DNA from: Clavelina lepadiformis
Lineage: Eukaryota > Chordata > Ascidiacea > Aplousobranchia > Clavelinidae
Assembly: GCF_947623445.1 (NCBI RefSeq)
Contig: NC_135242.1
Coordinates: 23,126,001-23,190,000, forward strand
Direction: 5' to 3'
DNA length: 64,000 nt
A program made the translations under genes and the position numbers. The notes beneath the pieces were generated by a model that was not told the origin of the DNA, did no database searches, and saw nothing but the letters and a program-made list of their open reading frames with translations. Positions 55,592-64,000 of the stretch are shown here, one piece after another; the first letter of the stretch is position 1, and each line of letters starts with the position of its first letter.

Positions 55592-55880
55592 GTCTGTACC
55601 AAGTCCTAGAATTACCTGCAATATTCTAACAATCAGAGCGCGTTATACTACCAACAGCGAAATAGGTTTTGAAGTTATAAGTCTTGACCTTTCACCACAG
55701 TCTGCGCGAAATTACGGCTACATTCTGCTCTGAATATTACTGTACAAGATCCTCCGAATTTTTGAAAAAGTTTCAAGATAGGTGTTGGTTTCTTTCGGCC
55801 GCGTGGAACATGCTAATTCATGATCGGCTGTATTTGAGTGTGATTTAATCAAAATACAACAATATAACAATCTGAATGCT

Positions 55881-55886
55881 TTTATT
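55881..55886 (-). terminator. Poly(A) signal overlapping the RPL8 stop codon
   Basis: The minus strand ends AAA GAA TAA A, so AATAAA begins in the last sense codon and covers the stop. Confidence 0.65.
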
Positions 55887-58837
55887 CTTTGTCTTTGATC
55901 GATCTTGAACCGCGCAATCTACCAGTTCTTCGAGCGGCGATGAGACCGACTTTGCGACCGGGCGAAGCGTCACGACGCACAGTTGACGGAGAACCGATAT
56001 GTTGATGGTTACCGCCACCAAACGGATGCTCGACGGGCTATAAAACAAAGAAGATTCTAATCAAAAAATGCATACAATGGACTAAACACGCTGCTAATTT
56101 GAGGTGAATTTTCGGTGAAAATCAGAAACAGCCTCTTGTAAATCATCACAGATTATATCAGGAAGTAGATCATCATGTTCACCGTGGCCTTGTAACTTTT
56201 TTAAATGAGCTATGCTGTCTACAAATGGGTGTTTGCATTCTGTCTTAAGTTACACCCCTACGTCGGCGTGTTGCAATAGCCGTGTGCAGTGCAGTGTGCA
56301 GTAGCACAACAACAATGTTTTAAAGCAAAGTAAATGGAGCAAACATACGTTCATGGCAACACCACGGACTCGTGGCCAACAGTTCCTCTTAGCCTTGTAT
56401 TTGTGATAAGCGGCACCGGCTTTCAAAAGCGGTTTATCGATACGACCGCCACCAGCAACAACACCTGTATAAGACAGATCAACATTAACGTGGATGTAGT
56501 TAGATAAAATACTTCTGCATGCGGCCAGCGTCATTAATCATGTTTTCATCTCCTAGTTTGTGCCTTAGAAAGACAAAGCTAAGGACGACGCTAAGAGAGG
56601 AAATTAATTTACCACAGTATTGAACATCATAGTTATTAAGCAACCATGATGCTGTCTGATAAACATGTGGGTTGTGCTCTAAACATTAGTTGTCTGAAGA
56701 CCTTGGAATGACATTTACATGTGTTCATGATAATCAAGCTTAGACTTACCAACAATTGCACGATTCGTAGATGGAATGAGCTTTTTGGAGCCAGATGGCA
56801 ACTTCACTCGAGTCTTCCTGGTGTCAGGGTTGTGTGCAATGATGGTTGCATAGTTGCCCGATGTCTTGGCGAGTTTACCACGGTCCCCAGTCTTCTCCTC
56901 CAAGGCACAAACGACTGTGCCTTCAGGTAAGGTGCCCACTGGCAACACGTTGCCAATAGTAAGCTGAGCTACAAAAATGAACATTTTGTTTAACCAACTG
57001 TATTTCACAGGAATGTAATTTCTGCTACAATATTATTGATATGTTCTCGCTTATGGTTTCCATAGCAACACATGGTTAAGTTGCTGCGGTCGTAGACGGC
57101 GAGAGTTTTCTTTTCCACATCTATGAACACAGCCACAGTACCAAACAACTAAAGGCTGCTGCCTGATAAAAATGTGGTAACCCTTTTAATCAAAGCATGA
57201 CTAATTAGGCACACTAATTATGTCCACTATAGTCCATCATACATGAAAAAGAAACTCATAGGGTATTACCTTTCTTTCCGCAATAGATAGACTGTCCAGT
57301 GTAGTTGCCTTCGACTGCGATGAATGTTTCCAGTCGGCGGCGGTATTTATAAGGATCTTGAAACTGGACTTTAGCCAGAGGAGCCCCTCGGCCAGGATCG
57401 TGAACAATGTCCTGAACATGAGAAACTTCTAAATAAGTTGACAGCAGCAATTCGCAATTGGTTTAAAAATCAGAAAACATGATGCATACAAATGTCACAC
57501 TACACATGAGGCCAAGGCCAATGTTACACTAAACCGAAATGTGACACATTGGTTAGGTTAATATGTGTTTCTGCTTATTGCTGAAAGAAGTGCATAGTGA
57601 GTAGCACCATATATGCACTTATAAATCCATATAAGCGCATAAACAGCACCGCCAGCTAATACACAACAAACGATAAGTTTAATGCTAACTTGATCCAGTA
57701 CTTTTTATTCATCAGATGTTGCCAGAAAGCAATTTTTTACTTATTTCAAAGAATCGTTTAGGTTGTTGTTTGTTCACATTAACCAAGAAATGATTATTAC
57801 CGATGCAAATGCTGGTAAAACCATTATTATTTCAATTACTTAAGGCACATGTTTCAGACAGCTTCAGCCCCTTTTTTACTTTACCATTGTTATTTTAAGT
57901 CAATTCAATCTCCATTCTTTTGAAGAACTGATGCTGTCCAAATTAAATTCCAATGTTTTTACCAATATTGATACCAAAGATCGGCTTTTCTGTTAATTAT
58001 TCTTCTACTGTAGTTCTAGATTAAAAATATGCAACTTTTGTCAAGGAATTTTGAATCTGCACACTGTTACATGTTTACGATTCTTCGATCTTTTACTTTG
58101 GCACTCCCACATGAAGGCCTAAATGGAAAGGACTTATGAGATAACAGAAAAGATAATACTGTCATAATAATTTCTAAATACTGGATCCCGATATGGGAGT
58201 GCAAAAGACCTCAATTTTTGAAGCACATAACATCTCCATCTAACCACAAAACCAAAAATTTTAAACCTGGTCACAGTATAGAAATATGTAGGCTACCGGT
58301 ACTTTCTAATGAATCCAAATTCGCAAAATTGAAATCTAGAAATGATTTCTGAAGATGACAAGAGCATTCCTAGACTGGAGCACGCTATGCACTTATGAAA
58401 AATTATAACATAAGCTGCATAACGTACCCCAGTATTGAAATGAATTTTCTAGATACAAATTAAAACATTGGATTACTGATTGGGAATCTATATAAGGAGG
58501 AAAAACTGATAACCTCTACTTACGCTAGCAATTGTTATTATTATTCATAATGCTGTAATGAGTCAATGTGCAAAACACAACATGAAGCAAACACAAGCTC
58601 ACTAGAAGTTCAATTTCACATATAGGCTATTTAAACCGCCATTAAATCTGACGTTCTGAATGCACCTCATACAAAAACAAAACTAAGACCAAAACAAACC
58701 TTTATAATCCCTTTAATGTAGCCATGTCGTTCTGCATAATCAACTGAACGGAGTTTTGCTGCGCCTTTGCGATGCTTTGTATGGGCTGTGAAAATAGACC
58801 CAGGCCCCTTACGCTGGGCGCGAATTACACGTCCCAT
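55882..58837 (-). CDS. RPL8: Ribosomal protein L8 (uL2) of the large cytosolic subunit
   Basis: Five coding exons, 58837-58700, 57411-57270, 56968-56750, 56464-56349 and 56037-55882, give 256 aa (human 257). The protein starts [14 protein letters not shown] and includes [69 protein letters not shown], the peptidyl-transferase-centre loop [17 protein letters not shown] and the end [13 protein letters not shown]. An AG acceptor just before the start codon shows a 5' UTR intron; a plausible first exon with a pyrimidine-rich start lies near 59136-59160. AATAAA overlaps the stop codon. Confidence 0.97.
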
Positions 58838-59135
58838 TCTTCGTTCTGGACCTAAGAAGCAAACAAAATAAGAAACATTAGCTGTTGCAACCAACGAACG
58901 AGTTACATCATCCGCATAAACGGTTGGGGTAAAAGCCTAAACTCGAGACGGCATATCTGATGACACATAATAACGAGCTTATTAGAGAAACCTCTTTCGT
59001 AAAAATCCTTGTAGAAAGTTCGCAGTATTATTGAATGATACAGGTAAACAACAAGCCCAAGCTAACTCACTCACAGCGACTAAAATCAGAGATTAGTACC
59101 GATTAAGATCGCTACCAAGTACAACAGCTACCAAC

Positions 59136-59160
59136 CTTCAGGCCTTTACATAGAAAAGGA
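59136..59160 (-). promoter_or_regulatory. Candidate RPL8 first exon with 5' TOP-like start
   Basis: The minus strand reads TTCCTTTTCTATG then AAGGCCTGAAG followed by GTTGGT, a possible donor. A pyrimidine tract at the start site is usual for ribosomal-protein mRNAs. No transcript supports it. Confidence 0.35.
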
Positions 59161-62100
59161 ATAACCCGGATGCGAGGTTTGTGTTGTTCGCGCAATCTCG
59201 ATTCCAAAGCACTTTTTTAATCAACGTGTTTACAACATAGAAACAAAAAGTTGGTTGGAAAATTTTTATTTCCTACTTTCTTTAAGCTATACCGTGATGA
59301 CAGAGGTATGAATGACGTGAAGTTTAATTTAGTTAAAAAAACACGTATGTTGATACTAGAAATTACAATTAATATACAATTTTGGATAAAAGGTCTACTT
59401 CTTTCTTTGGAAATTGCTAGAGTAAGAGCTCGTTACAAATTTAGCTTGAATAACAAAATTTCGAGATAAATTTTTGATTACAAAAATCATTATGCATTGG
59501 TTAATTGAGTTATTTGAATCAATTTAAAAGTATTGATTATATGTGAAATAAATATTACTAGAAATAAATGGCTTTGATGTTCTTTTGGAGAGATGCTCAC
59601 AATCACATTATTTTGGAAAGGATGCAAGTGCGTAATTCCATGTACTTATACGCATACCGTACCGTTATTTTTGAAAAAACGTGTGGCTTGTGACAGCGAG
59701 TAACTTGAATTCTGAGGTCATTGTGCTAGTTTCCATTAATAACTAGCCTTTTCTTCACGTTATATTACAACCAATTGTGTCCAAGAAACAAAAATGCTAT
59801 TGAACAAAGAAAAATGGTTCCTTGACGAATCGTTTGACGCCGTCTGAAAGGAATAAAATAAATAGTTGGTCCTTAACCTATAAAACTGCTTAAATTTCAA
59901 TGATTGGTCATAAAAAAATGATTGAAAATTCTTATTGACACTTTTTTCACGGCATTATATTTACGCACTTGTTTTCAGAAGCACTGCACATTAACACGTT
60001 TTTAGTTCGATGTACTGTATATTCCACGATGTGTTTTTTTTATTTATATTAAGATGCATTTCACCCGTACTGTTGTAGCCATAATGTGTGACTGCGTTTT
60101 TATATAGTATTAGTAATTCATCGATATGTCACTTGTGACTCCTTTTATTGTTAGTAAGTTTTCTACACACGTACACGTTATACGCCTTTACCCAAAACTC
60201 CCCCCGAGGTATGTTACGCTGCCCGCAATTTCCAATATCACACTCTAATGATAATATATTGATTACGCTGTGGTTTGTTGGAGAGGAGTTGAGTCAGACG
60301 ACATTTGGTATTAATACAAGAAAGACGTTTGTTTTTATCAAAGGAATGCTCATACAAGATAGGGGAGCAGAAACCGGCTAATCGACTAGCCGTTTAAACG
60401 GGAGGTTTCCTGGCCAAGGAAAATCTTGGTTAAACTTTTACTTCATGCATTTCATACGTTTTATACGTACAGAGCGCTTGGTCTCGTCCTTCCAGATATC
60501 AACAAATAAACGTTCAAACCTTCTTTCGATATTCTTGTCTAGTCTATAAAAATTCTGTAAAATTTCTACTAAAGAAATAGCTCTACCTGTATTTAAACAA
60601 CAGCAAATTTGACAAGTCGACACTAAAATTACGGAACTGACGTTTTCTTTAAAATATCATATTGTTAAGTGATTTCGATCTTTAAAGTGCGCCATGTTCT
60701 CTGCAAACCTTGAGCTCAGCTCATCATGATTTGTGTTGAATTATGCAGGTTTGAAAACTGTCAGTTACGACTGTCTATTTTAGATTTGGAAATGGTCGGT
60801 ACCTTACAGTCTACTATACAATGACAAAGTGTCCCGAAAACGCCGTCGTATTCAGTAACTAACTTTAACGCTTATTTACAGAATTGTTTTTGCAAACAAC
60901 GTGCACTTTTGATTTACATTTGGCACCTGCCAGTATACCTGTGTGTTTAACCATTACCTAAAAAATTTAGTTGAAAGCAATATGTCATAACAGCACGACC
61001 GCCAGCTTAGAAATGCTTCACGCACAAGTTAAACTTTTAATGGTATCATTTGGTACAAGTAAACAAATGAAACTTTTTGAAAAAAAAGTGAAAACGAACA
61101 GTCAAAAAATCAAAAATAATGCAACAGTAACAAAGTTCTCAACTCTTCACAAAATGTGGTCAAACTTGATAAAAAAAAAGTATACAACCTAGTTCTTAAC
61201 GACAACTGTTCTCATGATTAAGAATTTAGCAATAAACTTACAATCGTTGCTATAAAGTCAACTTTGAACAGCAAAATAGAGGTATTTCCAGAAACACAAA
61301 GGCACACCGATATTGGAACTTTTGTATACAGTAGAACAAAAAGCAGGGAACTGGAAGCAGAACATATATGAAGCACAACCTTTGACAATTCTCTGAATAC
61401 ACTTGGTACCGCAAAATAATAATCATAATTCATAATCCAACAAATATCATATTTTAGCTATTGAGGCAACATACTTTTAAAAAAATGGGCGAAATTTTTG
61501 ATAACACACGCAAATGCACAATAATAAAGTATAAACTCCGAAATTTATTCTAAGTGTGATACCACGAGACTGAGAGGTATGCCCTGTAAAATCAGTGTCG
61601 TAAGCAAAACAAAATCCCAACAGAAACCAACAATGAAAATATCAAAAGTTGCAATGCAAACAAATGTCAGACAAATTATGGCTTCTGACAAAATATTATA
61701 TTCTTATTTTAATAATTTCCCATTAGCACCAAGCTAAAATGCCAGTGTTGCTACATTATATGCAGAGGCAACTATGTAGAGAATTTTATACAAGATCGAG
61801 GTAGGCTATTTCATCTTCCACAACTTTGCGGCTTATTTTGTATCATATTTAACCACCTTGTCCTTGTAAAAACTCATAAAATGAGTGTAGCCTGTGCAAA
61901 AATCTCTATAACACAGGTGAATGAGATATAATAGGCCAGTGAAAACAAAGAAACGAAATATTTCACATTGCACTAAATGTTTTTCAAGAAGTTTGAATCA
62001 AAACTTAAAAAACAATTATTTATGAATTTTTATAAAATAAAATCGAACCTTGAAAAAACCTGGTACCAATAGTACCTCTAGCCTAGTACCAATCATGTAT

Positions 62101-62455
62101 CATATTTAAAAACTTGCATGCAGCGCTAATGACAAGAAATGTCAATTTAATCTTTAAAAAGCTAAAAATGCATTTCAATAGCATCTAGAAATTAGATTGT
62201 CCACTTCGTACATAGGAGAGAATGGTGTAAATCATGATAAAACCAAAGTGCCACAAGATTAAACACAGCCTGGATGATTTCAAAGATTATTGCTGAAACC
62301 ATGAAGAGCAGAACCAGAGCAAGAATTGAAAGAGAGTTGGCAAAAATGATTGTCCACAAACGAACACTTTATCTAGAACTTTGTAGATAAAAATGACCAC
62401 AAAACAAAATAATTCAAAGAGCTCTATAGGTGATGAAAAGTGGACCGATATCGCA
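59161..62455. other. Intergenic, AT-rich
   Basis: Between the RPL8 promoter side and the 3' end of the PI3K gene (whose 3' UTR must occupy part of the right side). Short frames at 59251-59469, 60148-60381 and 60971-61192 are unconvincing. No RNA gene or repeat with clear ends was seen. Confidence 0.5.
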
Positions 62456-64000
62456 TCATTTCCTAACACCATGACGCACAGCATGACAAACCCAGTCCAC
62501 TTTGGTTGTCCATTGTTTATTTTGAGCAGCTGCTAAACAAGTGCGGAAGTATTGCAGTGCTTCATCCCTATTCTTTTCAACAGCGAGCGAAGTGCGAACA
62601 AATTCAATGTCATCAAAACTAGAAAGCTCGGGAAGACCAGCTCCAAGCATCATGGAAAGTAAGTTGATGATCACACTGGCTCGCTTTCGAATCGACATAT
62701 AAGCATTGCAGCAGAGATTTTCAAAATCCTTATACTCAGGAGATTTTGATGGATCAACATTGGCGCCATGACAAATAACCCTTATAAAATCCCCAGGAAG
62801 AACAAACGGCACTCGGTTGCGACATATGCCGTACTTTTTCTTCTTATGATTCAGGAAGTGGCCAAAATCAATGTGAAACATCTGACCATTCTTCTTAATC
62901 ATAATGTTGTCGTTGTGTCGGTCGGCTACACCTAGAATGAGAGTGGCGACACAGTAGCCAGCACAAGAACGAGTGAAATTATCCACAGCTTTCTGATACT
63001 GCTTCTCACCTAAATTGTTATCTTTCAGCCACTGGTGCAGCGTACCGGATTTGAGCTGCAATGAACCAACAACACCACCCTTCTTCTGAATATTCATGAT
63101 TGTCTCTGCATTTTGAACAATCTCAATCATTCCTATGTTGTGCCCCATTGAAATGCAGATGTAAGGATTAATACGCAGGTCAAGGTCGTCATCTTGCCAT
63201 ATCTCATCCATCACTCTTAAAATCTGCAAAGTCAGCATATCCTGACGAAGATCATCTCCATTTTTGAAGAGGATTCCGTGACTTGCGTTAAAGTGATCGG
63301 CAAGAGGATCGTCACTGTGCCAGTGTAAGATGATTGGACGTTTCGCTGACGACTTCACTTCGCAAAGATCTTTGCAAAGGGTTCCGAGCTTGTGAGCGGG
63401 ATTGAGAGGACTTGTATTGTCTGTTAACAGTTCATGGTAATCTGGTTTAGTCAAATGATCACGTAGAGTTTTCTGTGAAACATTATCGTCCTTCTGGAAA
63501 ATGGTGTTCACGTTAACTAGTTTTTCAACTATTTCAGTTTGCCTGACAAGCTGATCTAGGTAGAGGCCACATGTGCGACAGTAAGCCTCTAAAATGAGAC
63601 CGAATCTCAATGCAACTTGATTGTCATGCATTTCGGATTTCAAGTGCCAAAATAAGTAATGTCCGATTCGTTGATTAGTGATCGCCCTTGAGAGTAGGAA
63701 CCTTGCTAAAGCACTATCAAGATACGTTTCAAACCTTAAGGCGGTCACAAGTTGCAGCAAATACTTCAGCAGGTCATCATCAGTTAAACCTCTCTCAAGG
63801 CAAGTGGTTGCAAATTTTCGAACTGTGGGATCCGGATATTTACTATCTAGTAATTCCAAAGCAACTTCGGGGTTAGGAAATTTCCATTTTTTCAACATAG
63901 CATACACTTGCTGCACACATTCACGATGTTCCCATTCCACAGACTGTAATAATTTTGGCAGAGATTCAGGAATACGGATGCAAAAGTCCTTCATCTCCCA
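62456..64000 (-). CDS. PIK3CA: Class I PI3-kinase catalytic subunit, PIK3CA-like, C-terminal 510 residues (continues past the window)
   Basis: One uninterrupted frame from the window edge to the stop at 62456. It contains the end of the C2 region, the helical domain (WEHRECVQQVYAMLKKW, ALELLDSKYPDP, YLLQLVTALRFE) and the whole kinase domain: GILFKNGDDLRQDML, GVADRHNDNIM catalytic loop, FHIDFGHFL, the basic activation segment NHKKKKYG, MLGAGLPELSSFDD and the tail QWTTKVDWVCHAVRHG. The HKKKKYG segment, FVLPGDF and the WTTKxDW tail are closer to p110-alpha than to beta or delta. It makes PIP3 from PIP2 downstream of receptor kinases and Ras. Upstream exons lie outside. Confidence 0.92.
   Translation of the reverse strand, partial: WEMKDFCIRIPESLPKLLQSVEWEHRECVQQVYAMLKKWKFPNPEVALELLDSKYPDPTVRKFATTCLERGLTDDDLLKYLLQLVTALRFETYLDSALARFLLSRAITNQRIGHYLFWHLKSEMHDNQVALRFGLILEAYCRTCGLYLDQLVRQTEIVEKLVNVNTIFQKDDNVSQKTLRDHLTKPDYHELLTDNTSPLNPAHKLGTLCKDLCEVKSSAKRPIILHWHSDDPLADHFNASHGILFKNGDDLRQDMLTLQILRVMDEIWQDDDLDLRINPYICISMGHNIGMIEIVQNAETIMNIQKKGGVVGSLQLKSGTLHQWLKDNNLGEKQYQKAVDNFTRSCAGYCVATLILGVADRHNDNIMIKKNGQMFHIDFGHFLNHKKKKYGICRNRVPFVLPGDFIRVICHGANVDPSKSPEYKDFENLCCNAYMSIRKRASVIINLLSMMLGAGLPELSSFDDIEFVRTSLAVEKNRDEALQYFRTCLAAAQNKQWTTKVDWVCHAVRHGVRK

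Noticed and set aside
1..64000. CRISPR arrays, bacterial operons, tRNA or rRNA genes
   Set aside because: The window is spliced animal DNA; no regularly spaced repeats and no convincing tRNA cloverleaf or rRNA stretch were noticed by eye.

Overview
The window looks like chordate-grade animal DNA, most probably a solitary ascidian (Ciona-like tunicate). The reasons are AT-rich sequence, many short introns, fibrinogen-related and polycystin-1/REJ-type genes, clear RPL8, MAD2L2 (REV7) and PIK3CA-type genes, and numerous hAT-type MITEs plus a gypsy-class LTR element. The species is an inference. Gene models were assembled by hand from reading frames, GT/GC-AG sites and phase matching, without transcript data.

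Layout. 1-1827 (+) is the 3' part of a fibrinogen-domain gene. 2311-4940 holds a decayed hAT transposon. 6947-21878 (+) is a polycystin-1-like gene (signal peptide, PKD/REJ ectodomain, GAIN/GPS, PLAT, five membrane segments) that stops before the channel-homologous half; a second fibrinogen-domain gene (9775-10887, -) is nested in its first intron. 21879-25852 is a gene-poor stretch with repeat remnants. 25853-34203 (+) and 36963-40046 (+) are tandem RIPK-like kinase genes sharing a kinase module but with different C-termini: the first carries a TIR domain and a Rho-type GTPase with a CaaX box, the second carries two Z-alpha (Z-DNA/Z-RNA-binding) domains. A 2.8-kb DNA transposon sits in an intron of the first. 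MAD2L2 (41018-43488, -) follows. A 9.4-kb LTR retroelement (45021-54413, coding on -) with gag, pol, env and an extra gag-like ORF comes next, then RPL8 (55882-58837, -) and the 3' end of a PIK3CA-type gene (62456-64000, -).

The most notable content is the kinase pair. By architecture the second gene joins a Z-nucleic-acid sensor and a RIPK-like kinase in one polypeptide, functions split between ZBP1 and RIPK3 in mammals and arranged the other way round in fish PKZ. The first joins a similar kinase to TIR and a potentially prenylated Rho-like module. Together they look like a lineage-specific innate-immunity or cell-death locus built by tandem duplication and swapping of effector modules. The polycystin-like, fibrinogen-domain and kinase genes all fit surface-recognition or defence roles, but that is inference from domain content.
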